From contig NZ_JADIJR010000004.1 in NCBI RefSeq assembly GCF_017355365.1, positions 1 through 64,000 of the forward strand: a stretch of DNA of 64,000 nucleotides, in the 5' to 3' direction. Below the pieces are notes generated by a model that worked only from the letters and a program-made list of their open reading frames with translations, made no database searches and was not told the origin of the DNA. Below, piece after piece: positions 25,092 to 33,130 of this stretch (position 1 is its first letter; every line of letters starts with the position of its first letter). This DNA is from Microbacterium sp. SD291 (lineage in GTDB: Bacteria > Actinomycetota > Actinomycetes > Actinomycetales > Microbacteriaceae). The position numbers were made by a program, and so were the translations under genes.

Positions 25092-26072
25092 CTATGCCGT
25101 GGTCGCCGGCCGACCCGAGGCGAGCACGGGCGGCAGCAGACGCACCTTCGGCGTCGGCTCGCCGGCGAGGAGTGCGATGATCGCCCTGGTCGCCGCGCTG
25201 CCCAGTTCCTCCGCCGGGAGGTCGATGCTGTCCGTGAGCGTCGGCACGGTGCGGGCGATGTCCTCGGGGCAGAGCGCGATCGCATCGCGCCCGCCCAGAG
25301 CCGCGATGCGCGCGGCGACGTGCGCCAGGGCCCCCTCGTTGTGGATGAAGACGCCGGTCACTTCCGGGTGCGCGGCAAGCACAGCATCCACCACCGCGAC
25401 CGACTCGTGCGTCGTCGGGCACGGATGCACTGTGGCGGGGATATCGTGCTCGGCGCATGCGGCGAGGAACCCGCGGGAGAGCCGTTCGGCGTACGACGTG
25501 TGCCGCTCGAGCACCTCCCGAGGCGACCCGATCAGGGCGACCCGGCGGTGACCGAGCGCGATCAGACGCTCGGCGGCGGCACGGCCGGCCGCCTCGAAGT
25601 CGAAGTCGACGCAGGTGAGGCCGTCGGCCCCCTGCGGCAGCCCGACCAGCACACTGGGCGCCGACAGCTTGCGGAGGGTCTTGATGCGGGGGTCGTCGGA
25701 TTCGACGTCCATCAGCAGCAGCGCGTCGACCATCGAGGCCCCGGTCGCGCGCCGCAGACCCTCGGCATCGTCGCTCGTGAGCAGCAGGATGTCGTACTGG
25801 TGGGCGCGAGCCTCGCGGACGATGCCGGCGACGATCTCCATGACGACGTGCACATCGACGCCTGAGCGCAGCGGCGCCTGCAGGCCGATCACGTTCGTGG
25901 ATCTCGAGGCGAGCGAGCGTGCACTCGCGTGCGGCCGGTAGTCGAGCTCCTCGACTGCGCGCTCGACGCGGTCCTTGGTCTCCTGCGAGATCGTCCTCTT
26001 GCCGCTCATGACGTACGACACGGTCGAGATCGACACGCCGGCCGCCTGCGCGACATCCGCGATGGTCACCAT
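25092..26072 (-). CDS. LacI-family transcriptional regulator
   Basis: 326 aa. The helix-turn-helix TIADVAQAAGVSISTVSYVM is at the N-terminus, the hinge ARSLASRSTNVIGL follows, then the effector domain (GFLAACAEHDIPATVHPC; VTGVFIHNEGALAHVAARI). GAGGGAG lies before the ATG at 26072. It probably controls the acetyl xylan esterase next to it and itself, through the operator at 26161. The FDD motif typical of the C-terminal lobe is altered (IALCPEDIARTVP), so the ligand pocket is unusual. Confidence 0.88.
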   Translation of the reverse strand: MVTIADVAQAAGVSISTVSYVMSGKRTISQETKDRVERAVEELDYRPHASARSLASRSTNVIGLQAPLRSGVDVHVVMEIVAGIVREARAHQYDILLLTSDDAEGLRRATGASMVDALLLMDVESDDPRIKTLRKLSAPSVLVGLPQGADGLTCVDFDFEAAGRAAAERLIALGHRRVALIGSPREVLERHTSYAERLSRGFLAACAEHDIPATVHPCPTTHESVAVVDAVLAAHPEVTGVFIHNEGALAHVAARIAALGGRDAIALCPEDIARTVPTLTDSIDLPAEELGSAATRAIIALLAGEPTPKVRLLPPVLASGRPATTA

Positions 26073-26143
26073 CGGTTCTCCCTCGGCTCGATGACGGCGG
26101 GTGTGTGCGCTGCGAGACACATCGTGGACTTCGACACGGGACG

Positions 26144-26174
26144 AGTATATGACGTCGCCGTTGAAGCGCTTCGA
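26144..26174 (-). promoter_or_regulatory. Promoter and LacI-type operator for the 26072 regulator
   Basis: The minus-strand -10 TATACT is at 26144-26149. The CG-centred palindrome TTGAAGCGCTTCGA (26161-26174) covers the expected -35. This fits autorepression by the LacI protein encoded just downstream. The arms differ from all other operators in the window. Confidence 0.6.
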
Positions 26175-26202
26175 CTTTCGGGTCCTGCCTGAACCGACCG
26201 GA

Positions 26203-26243
26203 TCTGCATGAACCACCATGCCAGACGTGCTGGTTCATGCAGA
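26203..26243. repeat. 13-bp perfect inverted repeat between divergent lacI genes
   Basis: TCTGCATGAACCA (26203-26215) and its exact complement (26231-26243) are separated by 15 bases. The region lies between two divergent regulators, so a terminator role is unlikely. It is either an extragenic palindromic element or a regulator site. Confidence 0.65.
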
Positions 26244-26327
26244 AGGTGTCGGCTCACGCGGAGAGCTGTGGTTCCGCGGGTGACCGGGCGCGTCGCGATA
26301 GGGTGATGTCGCGGCAGCGGAGCGGTT

Positions 26328-26341
26328 CTGCAACGTTGTAG
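26328..26341 (+). promoter_or_regulatory. LacI-type operator before the arabinoside-cluster regulator
   Basis: CTGCAACGTTGTAG lies 40 bases before the ATG at 26382. It differs in one base from the perfect palindrome CTACAACGTTGTAG at 27600-27613 in front of the importer genes. This implies autoregulation by the LacI protein at 26382. Confidence 0.65.
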
Positions 26342-26381
26342 AGTGGTCGCGGAATCCTGGTCGAATGCGGGGGAGGGTGCT

Positions 26382-27392
26382 ATGGCGGTGACGTTGCACG
26401 ACGTGGCGAGGCTCGCCGGCGTCTCGATCAAGACGGTCTCGAACGTCATCAACGACTACCCGCACATCCGCCCGACCACCCGCGAGAAGGTCGAGGCTGC
26501 GATCGCCGAGCTCGGCTACACGCCGAACCTCACGGCGCGGAACCTCCGCTCCGGCCGCACCGGCGCGATCGCCCTCGCGCTCCCCGATCTCAGCCTCGCG
26601 TACTTCGCCGAGCTCGCGGCCCAGGTCATCCAGGAGGCGGAGGCTGCCGGAGTCGTCGTCCTCGTCGAGCAGACCGGAGCCGACCGCACCCGCGAACTCG
26701 ACCTGCTGCGCAGCCCGCGCCTGAAGCTCACCGACGGACTAATCTTCAGCCCGCTGGGAATGGGGCAGGAGGATGCCGCGGCGCTCGAGGTCTCGTACCC
26801 GATGGTGCTGCTCGGCGAGCGGATCTTCGACGGCCCGACCGACCATGTGACCATGCGCAACGTGGAGGCAGCCAGGTCGGCCACCGAGTACCTCATCGCG
26901 CAGGGACGACGGCGGATCGCCGTGGTCGGTGCGCACGAGGGGGAGGTCATCGGCTCGGCGGCCCTTCGCCTTCAGGGCTATCGCGAGGCGCTCGAGGCCG
27001 CCGGCATCCCGTACGACGATGGGATCGTCGGCTACACGACGCTCTGGCACCGCGCGAACGGCGCCGACTCGATGCGCGAGATCCTCGCCTGCGGCGGCGA
27101 GTTCGACGCCGTTTTCGGGCTGAACGACACCCTCGCGCTCGGCGCGATGCGCGTGCTGCAGGAAGCGGGACGCCGAGTGCCCGACGACGTCGCCGTGGTC
27201 GGCTTCGACGGGCTCGACGAGGCCGAGTACTCGATCCCGTCACTCACCACGGTCGACCCGGGCCGCGAATGGATCGCGAAGACCGCGGTGTCGACGCTGC
27301 TCGCGCGCATCGCGGGGGATGCGGATGCTCCGCCGCGCACGCTCCTCGCCGACTACCGCATCCTCGAGCGCGAGTCCGCCCCCTCGGCCTGA
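26382..27392 (+). CDS. LacI-family regulator of the arabinoside-utilisation cluster
   Basis: 336 aa from the ATG at 26382, with GGGGGAGG upstream. It has the helix-turn-helix LHDVARLAGVSIKTVSNVIN, the hinge TARNLRSGRTGAIAL, and effector-domain signatures FGLNDTLALGAMRVL and VVGFDGLDEAEYSIPSLTTV. ACAACGTTGT-type operators lie in front of this gene and the next transcription unit. It therefore probably represses the importer and glycosidase operon at 27.7-38 kb, with an arabinose-containing sugar as the likely inducer. Confidence 0.9.
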   Translation: MAVTLHDVARLAGVSIKTVSNVINDYPHIRPTTREKVEAAIAELGYTPNLTARNLRSGRTGAIALALPDLSLAYFAELAAQVIQEAEAAGVVVLVEQTGADRTRELDLLRSPRLKLTDGLIFSPLGMGQEDAAALEVSYPMVLLGERIFDGPTDHVTMRNVEAARSATEYLIAQGRRRIAVVGAHEGEVIGSAALRLQGYREALEAAGIPYDDGIVGYTTLWHRANGADSMREILACGGEFDAVFGLNDTLALGAMRVLQEAGRRVPDDVAVVGFDGLDEAEYSIPSLTTVDPGREWIAKTAVSTLLARIAGDADAPPRTLLADYRILERESAPSA

Positions 27393-27450
27393 CCGCCCCC
27401 TCGGCATCCGTCCGACGTCCGGACCAGCCGTCCGGCATCCGTCCCCTCCC

Positions 27451-27512
27451 GCGTGCGGGGCCAGAAGCGCACCGAAACACGGCTTCGCGGATGCTTTTCC
27501 GACCCCGCACGC
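27451..27512. other. Intergenic stretch with GC-rich inverted arms
   Basis: The 297-base gap between the regulator and the importer holds GCGTGCGGGG (27451-27460) and its complement (27503-27512), 42 bases apart. A further degenerate copy of the right arm (cctcgcacgcgc) lies near 27533-27544. It could be a long-loop terminator of the regulator gene. No coding sequence is supported here. Confidence 0.4.
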
Positions 27513-27554
27513 GCGCCGAGATGCGTTTGTGACCTCGCACGCGCGAAATCGCGA

Positions 27555-27613
27555 TTGACACCTCGAACGTTTCGGGTCACAATGTCTCTACAACGTTTAC
27601 TACAACGTTGTAG
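27555..27613 (+). promoter_or_regulatory. Importer promoter with tandem LacI-type operators
   Basis: TTGACA (27555-27560), 17-base spacer and CACAAT (27578-27583) form the promoter. CTACAACGTTTACT (27588-27601) and the perfect palindrome CTACAACGTTGTAG (27600-27613) follow, covering the expected start site. This gives tight repression by the LacI protein at 26382-27392. Confidence 0.8.
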
Positions 27614-27689
27614 AACGAGTGAGATCGCTCCAGCGGCCCCGGCCCGAGCGTCGACATCGAAGTCAGCTCCCGAGAGGAAACACAGCACA

Positions 27690-29009
27690 ATGAAGTCACG
27701 GATCCTGGCGGTCACGGCCGTCTCAGCGGTCGCCCTCGCGACCATCACCGGATGCTCGAGCGGCGCCTCGGGCAGCGACGGCGACACCCTCACCTTCATG
27801 TTCCGCGGCAGCGATGCCGAGAAGGCGGCGTACACGGCGGCGATCGAGCAGTTCGAGAAGGACAACGACGTCGACGTCAAGATCATCATGACGACGGCCG
27901 ACGAGTACTCCACGAAGCTCAAGGCGGCGATCACCGGCAAGCAGATCCCGGACGTCTTCTACGTCGACCCCGGCAGCGTCCAGGCCTACGTGAAGTCGGG
28001 CATCATCAAGGACATCACCGCCGAGGTCGAGAAGAGCGCCGACCTCGACAACGTCTGGGCGTACGGCGTCGACAGCTACCGCTTCGACGGCAAGATCATG
28101 GGCGAGGGCGCGATCTACGCGATGCCCAAGGACATCGGGCCGTTCTCCTTCGGCTACAACAAGACGATGTTCGAGGCGGCTGGCCTCCCGCTGCCCTCCG
28201 CGGACGAGCCTTACACCTGGGACGAGTTCATCGACGTCGCCAAGAAGCTCACGCTCGACACCAACGGCGACGGCACCCTCGACCAGTGGGGCACCGGCCT
28301 CAACGTGCAGTGGAACCTGCAGTCGTTCGTGTGGTCGAACGGCGGCGACTGGCTGAACGAGGACCACACGAAGGTCACCGTCGACAGCCCCGAGTTCGCC
28401 GAGGCGCTGCAGTTCTTCGCAGACATGTCGAACGTCGCCGAGGTCACGCCGTCGACGACGGATGCGCAGACGCTCGACACCTACCAGCGCTGGATGCAGG
28501 GACAGATCGGGTTCTTCCCGGTCGGCCCGTGGGACGTGCCCACCTACGAGAAGCTCGACTTCGAGTGGGACCTGATCCCATACCCGGCCGGCGCCACCGG
28601 TGAGACCGCGAGCTGGATCGGCACGCTCGGCATCGCGGTCGCCGAGACCACCAAGAACGCCGACCTCGCGACGAAGCTCGCGATCTACCTCTCCACCGAC
28701 GAGACCGCGCAGCAGTCGCTGGTCGACGCGGGCGTGCAGATCCCGAACCTGAAGGACATGGCCGACACCTGGGTGTCCTCGTCGACGCTGCCGCCGGCGA
28801 ACAAGCAGGAGTTCCTCGACGTCGCGAACGAGTACGGCCGCGCGCTGCCGGCGGGCACCACCTACTCGGCCGAGTGGTACGACGAGCTGTTCAAGAACAT
28901 CCAGCCCGTGCTCGACGGCGAGCAGACCGCGGAGGATTACCTCGCCGAGGTGCAGCCGCGCATGCAGGAGCTGCTCGACAAGGCGAACGCGGACGCCGGA
29001 ATCGGCTGA
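27690..29009 (+). CDS. Sugar ABC transporter substrate-binding lipoprotein (CUT1 type)
   Basis: 439 aa. The signal peptide ends in a lipobox with Cys22 (TITGC). The mature part is an SBP_bac_1 oligosaccharide-binding fold (TFMFRGSDAEKAAYTAAIEQ; IPDVFYVDPGS; QGQIGFFPVGPWDVP). It is the first gene of the arabinoside operon and is preceded by the LacI-controlled promoter. A stable hairpin follows it, before the permeases. The neighbouring arabinofuranosidases suggest arabino-oligosaccharides as cargo. Confidence 0.92.
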   Translation: MKSRILAVTAVSAVALATITGCSSGASGSDGDTLTFMFRGSDAEKAAYTAAIEQFEKDNDVDVKIIMTTADEYSTKLKAAITGKQIPDVFYVDPGSVQAYVKSGIIKDITAEVEKSADLDNVWAYGVDSYRFDGKIMGEGAIYAMPKDIGPFSFGYNKTMFEAAGLPLPSADEPYTWDEFIDVAKKLTLDTNGDGTLDQWGTGLNVQWNLQSFVWSNGGDWLNEDHTKVTVDSPEFAEALQFFADMSNVAEVTPSTTDAQTLDTYQRWMQGQIGFFPVGPWDVPTYEKLDFEWDLIPYPAGATGETASWIGTLGIAVAETTKNADLATKLAIYLSTDETAQQSLVDAGVQIPNLKDMADTWVSSSTLPPANKQEFLDVANEYGRALPAGTTYSAEWYDELFKNIQPVLDGEQTAEDYLAEVQPRMQELLDKANADAGIG

Positions 29010-29015
29010 TCGACT

Positions 29016-29044
29016 CCCGGGGCCGGCCGCACGCCGGCCCCGGG
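29016..29044 (+). terminator. GC-rich hairpin between binding protein and permeases
   Basis: Twelve-base perfect arms (cccggggccggc and its complement) enclose a five-base loop, starting seven bases after the binding-protein stop. It probably acts as a leaky terminator or 3' mRNA shield, so that the binding protein is made in excess of the membrane proteins. An equivalent hairpin lies at 59003-59031. Confidence 0.7.
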
Positions 29045-29079
29045 CCACCAGCCCTTCCGTCCCACAGAACGAGGTGACC

Positions 29080-29982
29080 ATGTCCACGACGACCGTCCGC
29101 CGCTCCCGGCTGCACCGCCGCGAGCACCTTGCCGCAGCCGCCTTCATCGCGGTGCCGGTGCTCGGGTTCCTGATCTTCATCGCCTACCCGCTGCTGTTCG
29201 CCGTGTACGCGTCGTTCACCAAGTGGAACGGCCTGAGCGACCCGGTCTTCAACGGCCTCGACAACTACGTCGAGATGTGGAACGACCCGTACTTCTGGCA
29301 GGCGATGGGCAACACGGTGTTCATGATGATCGGCATCCCGATCGGACTGATCATCTCCCTGCTGCTCGCCCTCGCCCTCAACCGCAGGATGCGCGGCACC
29401 ACCTTCTTCCGCACGGTCTACTACGTGCCGGTGATCTCCTCGCTCGCCGCAGTGGCGATCCTCTGGCAGTGGGCGTACAACGGCGACTTCGGCCTGGTCA
29501 ACCAGGTGCTCGCGTTCTTCGGGATCGAGGGCCCGAACTGGCTCCAGAACGCCGACACCGCGAAGCCGGCGATCATCATCATGGCCGTCTGGAAGGGCCT
29601 CGGATTCTCGATGCTCCTCTACCTCGCGGCCCTGCAGTCGGTGCCACGGCACCTGTACGAGGCGGCGGCCATCGACGGTGCCGGCGCAGTCTCGCAGTTC
29701 CGCCACATCACGATCCCGATGCTGCGTCCGGTGACGTTCTTCCTGGTGGTCACGAGCATCATCGGCGGCGCGCAGATCTTCATCGAGATCAACATCATGA
29801 CCCCGACCGGAGGCCCCGAGTTCTCCACGGCATCCATCGTCTGGTACATCTGGCAGAAGGCTTTCAACTACCTCCAGATGGGCTACGCGACATCGATGTC
29901 GGTCGTCCTGGGACTCCTGGTCTTCGTCATCACGGCGATCCAGTTCCAGGTCAACCGCCGGTCCCAGTTCTCCATCGAGTGA
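29080..29982 (+). CDS. Sugar ABC transporter permease (MalF type)
   Basis: 300 aa from the ATG at 29080, with GAGGTG upstream; a GTG at 29074 is an in-frame alternative. Six hydrophobic segments are seen. The conserved EAA loop is YEAAAIDGAGAVSQFRHITIP, a CUT1 permease signature. It pairs with the permease at 29990. No ATPase gene is in the operon, so a shared MsmK/MsiK-type ATPase encoded elsewhere is likely, as in other actinobacterial CUT1 systems. Confidence 0.92.
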   Translation: MSTTTVRRSRLHRREHLAAAAFIAVPVLGFLIFIAYPLLFAVYASFTKWNGLSDPVFNGLDNYVEMWNDPYFWQAMGNTVFMMIGIPIGLIISLLLALALNRRMRGTTFFRTVYYVPVISSLAAVAILWQWAYNGDFGLVNQVLAFFGIEGPNWLQNADTAKPAIIIMAVWKGLGFSMLLYLAALQSVPRHLYEAAAIDGAGAVSQFRHITIPMLRPVTFFLVVTSIIGGAQIFIEINIMTPTGGPEFSTASIVWYIWQKAFNYLQMGYATSMSVVLGLLVFVITAIQFQVNRRSQFSIE

Positions 29983-29989
29983 GGCAGCC

Positions 29990-30970
29990 ATGACCCTTTC
30001 AGCCCCACGCACTCAGGCGGCGCCCGACGCGGCTCCCGGCACAATGACGACCGTGCTGCCGGCGGCCGCCCGGCGGCGGCTCCCGCGCCGCGTCTCCGGC
30101 GACTCCGGCGGCTCATCCGCCCCGGTCGGCACGCGCTCGCGCTCGTACCGCATGATGAACGTGATCGTCACGGTCATCCTGTCGATCGGCGGCATCGTGA
30201 TGATCGCGCCGCTGCTGTGGACGTTCAGCACCTCGCTGAAGACGAAGGAGGCGGTGTTCGCCCTTCCACCGCAGTGGATCCCGGACCCCGTGCAATGGGA
30301 CACCTACATCCGCGTCTGGACGGCAGGGCCCCTGGCCAGCGGCATCTGGAACAGCATCGTCGTCTCGGTGAGCGTGACCGTGGTCGGCACCGTGAGCTCG
30401 GCGATCGCAGCCTTCGCGTTCGCGAAGATGCGGCTGCCGTTCAAGAACGTGGTGTTCCTGGCGATGCTCTCGGCCATCATGATCCCGTTCCCGACGATCA
30501 TGATCCCGCAGTTCAAGATGTTCGCGGATGCCGGCATGGTCGACACCCTGTGGCCGCTGATCCTGCCTGGGCTGTTCGGCAACATCGTGATGATCTTCTT
30601 CCTCCGGCAGTTCCTCGACTCCGTGCCCGACTCGATCATCGAGGCGGCCAAGCTCGACGGCGCCGGCTACCTGCGGATCTTCTTCACACTCATCTTCCCG
30701 GCGATCCGCCCGGCGATCGCCGCGCAGTTCATCCTGTGGTTCATGGCCGTGTGGAACGACTACCTCGCTCCGATCATCTACCTGAACTCGCCGGAGAAGC
30801 AGACCCTGCAGCTCGTCATCGCGAGCTTCAACGCCACCTACGCCAGCCAGACCGACTACCCGCTGATCATGGCGGCGTCGTTCATCGCGCTGATCCCGGT
30901 GCTCGTCGTGTTCGTCGTCTTCCAGCGGCAGATCATCGAGTCGGTCGCGCTCAGCGGATCGAAGGCCTGA
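29990..30970 (+). CDS. Sugar ABC transporter permease (MalG type)
   Basis: 326 aa with six hydrophobic segments and the EAA loop EAAKLDGAGYLRIFFTLIFP. An unusually long, Ala/Pro/Arg-rich cytoplasmic N-terminus of about 50 residues precedes the first membrane segment. It forms the importer channel with the 29080 product. The following GH43 gene starts two bases after its stop. Confidence 0.92.
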   Translation: MTLSAPRTQAAPDAAPGTMTTVLPAAARRRLPRRVSGDSGGSSAPVGTRSRSYRMMNVIVTVILSIGGIVMIAPLLWTFSTSLKTKEAVFALPPQWIPDPVQWDTYIRVWTAGPLASGIWNSIVVSVSVTVVGTVSSAIAAFAFAKMRLPFKNVVFLAMLSAIMIPFPTIMIPQFKMFADAGMVDTLWPLILPGLFGNIVMIFFLRQFLDSVPDSIIEAAKLDGAGYLRIFFTLIFPAIRPAIAAQFILWFMAVWNDYLAPIIYLNSPEKQTLQLVIASFNATYASQTDYPLIMAASFIALIPVLVVFVVFQRQIIESVALSGSKA

Positions 30971-30971
30971 C

Positions 30972-32417
30972 ATGTCGATCCTCACGAGCGACCCCGGCAC
31001 CTGGGGCGCGCGCAACGCGCACGACCCGACGGTCGTGCGAGGCGACGACGGCCTCTGGTACATGTTCTCCACGGATGCCGCGGCGGATGTGGCGGGCTTC
31101 CCTGTCGGCGCGCATGTGCGCACTTCGCCGGACCTGGTGACCTGGTCGTTCCACGGGACGGCCCTCGGCGAGGTGCCGGCGCCCGCCCGCGAGTGGACCG
31201 GCGCCGAGGGACTCTGGGCGCCCGAGGTGGTGCGGTGGCCGACCGATGACGGCACGCCGCGCTGGCACATGTACTACTCGGCATCCACGTTCGGCTCCCG
31301 CACCTCGGCCATCGGCCTGGCGATCGCCGAGAGCCCCGCCGGTCCCTGGACCGATCAGGGCATCGTCGTCGCCACCCGGCATGACCGCGACGCGCACAAC
31401 GCGATCGATGCGGCCGTCGCCTTCGATAGGGAGGGACGCCCGTGGATGATCTACGGCTCCTTCTTCGGCGGCATCCACATCGTCGAGCTCTCGCCCGAGA
31501 CCGGGATGCGGCTGCGCGAGGAGACCGGTGCGCTGATCGCCCGTCGTCCGGCCAGCGTCGACGGCGCGATCGAGGGTGCGTTCGTGCAGTACCGGGCCGA
31601 GGAGGACCGGTTCGTGCTGTTCGTGTCCTACGACTCGCTGGTCGACACGTACAGCGTGCGTGTCGGCGTGGCCGACGAGATCACCGGACCATACCGGGAT
31701 GCCGCGGGCAACGACCTGACCTCGCCCGCGCCCGAGGTCGCCGCCGCGGCGGGGACCAAGGTGCTCGGCGGCCACCGCTTCCCGGGCGGCACAGGACTCA
31801 TCGCGCCGGGTCACAACTCGATCTTCACGGACGGCGATGCGACCTTCATGGTGCATCACGTGCGCCTTGCCGACGCGCCGACGCAGCACGAGGCGCAGAT
31901 CCGCCGGGTGCACTGGACGCCGGGCGGCTGGCCGCTGGTGTCGCCGCACCCGTTCGCCGGCGCGGCGACCGAGAGGCTCGCCGTGGCCGAGCAGGTCTCA
32001 GGGGAGTGGGATGCCGTGCGCTTCGCGCCCGAGGTGTCGGCCCTGGTCGACGCGCAGCGCGTGACGGTCGTGTCGGATGCCGTGTCAGACGGCGAGCCGG
32101 TCGCGGTTCGACTGATCGTCGAGTTCGCCCCGATCTCTGAGCCGAGCCGGGGCGTTGAGTCCGATTGGGTCGCTGAGCTTGTCGAAGCGCCGCCGACGAA
32201 CTCTGTCAGTGCGGCCCTTCGACAGGCTCAGGGACCCACCGGGGGTGCGTTCCCGGCGGGTGCGGCCCTTCGACAGGCTCAGGGACCCACCGGGGTCGAG
32301 CTCGACGCCGTCGTCTTCGGCGCGTGGGACCCGGTCGCCGAGCGCACCGTGCACGCCTTCAGCGGCATCGACCCGCACGGCGTGGTCTGGAGCGGCTCGA
32401 AGGCGGTGACGTCGTGA
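30972..32417 (+). CDS. GH43 intracellular arabinosidase, tail disrupted by repeat insertion
   Basis: 481 aa, no signal peptide. The five-bladed propeller catalytic triad is visible: Asp18 (AHDPTVV), Asp146 (NAIDAAV) and Glu201 (DGAIEGAFV). HNSIFTDGD near residue 280 fits arabinanases and arabinosidases. It likely cleaves imported arabino-oligosaccharides in the cytoplasm. Its C-terminal region contains three copies of a genomic repeat at 32167-32295, two of which encode ALRQAQGPTG. These split the C-terminal domain in frame. The stop overlaps the next start (GTGA). Confidence 0.88.
   Translation: MSILTSDPGTWGARNAHDPTVVRGDDGLWYMFSTDAAADVAGFPVGAHVRTSPDLVTWSFHGTALGEVPAPAREWTGAEGLWAPEVVRWPTDDGTPRWHMYYSASTFGSRTSAIGLAIAESPAGPWTDQGIVVATRHDRDAHNAIDAAVAFDREGRPWMIYGSFFGGIHIVELSPETGMRLREETGALIARRPASVDGAIEGAFVQYRAEEDRFVLFVSYDSLVDTYSVRVGVADEITGPYRDAAGNDLTSPAPEVAAAAGTKVLGGHRFPGGTGLIAPGHNSIFTDGDATFMVHHVRLADAPTQHEAQIRRVHWTPGGWPLVSPHPFAGAATERLAVAEQVSGEWDAVRFAPEVSALVDAQRVTVVSDAVSDGEPVAVRLIVEFAPISEPSRGVESDWVAELVEAPPTNSVSAALRQAQGPTGGAFPAGAALRQAQGPTGVELDAVVFGAWDPVAERTVHAFSGIDPHGVVWSGSKAVTS
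32167..32295. repeat. Repeat elements inserted in frame within the GH43 gene
   Basis: One divergent unit (ggtcgctgagcttgtcgaag, from 32168) is followed by two identical 34-base units at 32211-32244 and 32262-32295, 51 bases apart. These contain cccttcgacaggctcaggga, which is near the reverse complement of the first unit. Such cgacaggctcaggg words are a familiar intergenic repeat in high-GC actinobacteria. Here they are translated. The 51-base period keeps the frame open. Confidence 0.8.
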
Positions 32418-33052
32418 GCGCCGAAGCCCTCACCGGCGTCGGCTGGACCGGCCGGGTCATGCAGATCCTGCACGTCGCGGCGTCGCTGGTCGCGGTCAAC
32501 GTGATGTTCCTCCTCGGCACACTCCTCGGACTCGGCGTCCTCGGTCTCATGCCCGCCTCGGTCGCGGCATCCGCCGTGCTCAGGCGCAGCGATCTGCTCG
32601 CAGGCGCCGCCGAGGGCGGTGTCGTCCGCACCTTCTGGACGCACTACCGCGCCGAATTCGGCCGGGCGAACCTCGCCGGCATCCCGTTCGGGATCGCCGC
32701 CCTGCTGCTCGTCGCCGACGCCGCGGTGCTGCCGCAGCTGCAGGGTCCGCTGTCCGCAGCGCTCCTCGTGTTCACGGGGGTCGTCGTCGCGGTCGCGCTC
32801 GTGAGCGCGATCACCACGATCGTCCTGCTGTCCCGATACGACGACCGCCCTGCCGCAGTCCTCCGCTGCGCACTGCTGCTGCCGATCACGTCTGTCCCGA
32901 TGGTGCTGAGCGTGCTCATCGTCATCGTCGCCTGGACCGCCATCGTCGGAGCCCTTCCGGTGCTCCTGCCCCTGGTAGGCGCCGCGATCCCGCTGGCGAT
33001 CGCCGTGCGGCTGATCGACCGACGACTGGATCGCATCGACGACGCCGGCTGA
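32414..33052 (+). CDS. DUF624 (YesL-like) membrane protein
   Basis: 212 aa from the GTG at 32414, overlapping the GH43 stop. Five or six hydrophobic segments are present (ILHVAASLVAVNVMFLLGTL; PFGIAALLLVADAAVL; VPMVLSVLIVIVAWTAIVGA). The N-terminal block with LGVLGLMPASVAASAVLR resembles DUF624/YesL proteins, which are found beside CUT1 sugar importers for plant polysaccharides. The role is unknown; it may assist importer assembly or regulation. Confidence 0.75.
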   Translation: MSAEALTGVGWTGRVMQILHVAASLVAVNVMFLLGTLLGLGVLGLMPASVAASAVLRRSDLLAGAAEGGVVRTFWTHYRAEFGRANLAGIPFGIAALLLVADAAVLPQLQGPLSAALLVFTGVVVAVALVSAITTIVLLSRYDDRPAAVLRCALLLPITSVPMVLSVLIVIVAWTAIVGALPVLLPLVGAAIPLAIAVRLIDRRLDRIDDAG

Positions 33053-33130
33053 CGGCATCCGCTCTCCTCCGTACTCCGAACACCTCGCCGTGCTGCGCCG
33101 CAGCCGGCCCGTCCCACAGAAGGAACACCC

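Noticed and set aside
27393..27689. Small RNA or riboswitch in the gap before the arabinoside importer
   Set aside because: Apart from the promoter, operators and one long-loop inverted repeat, no recognisable riboswitch core or conserved structure was visible.
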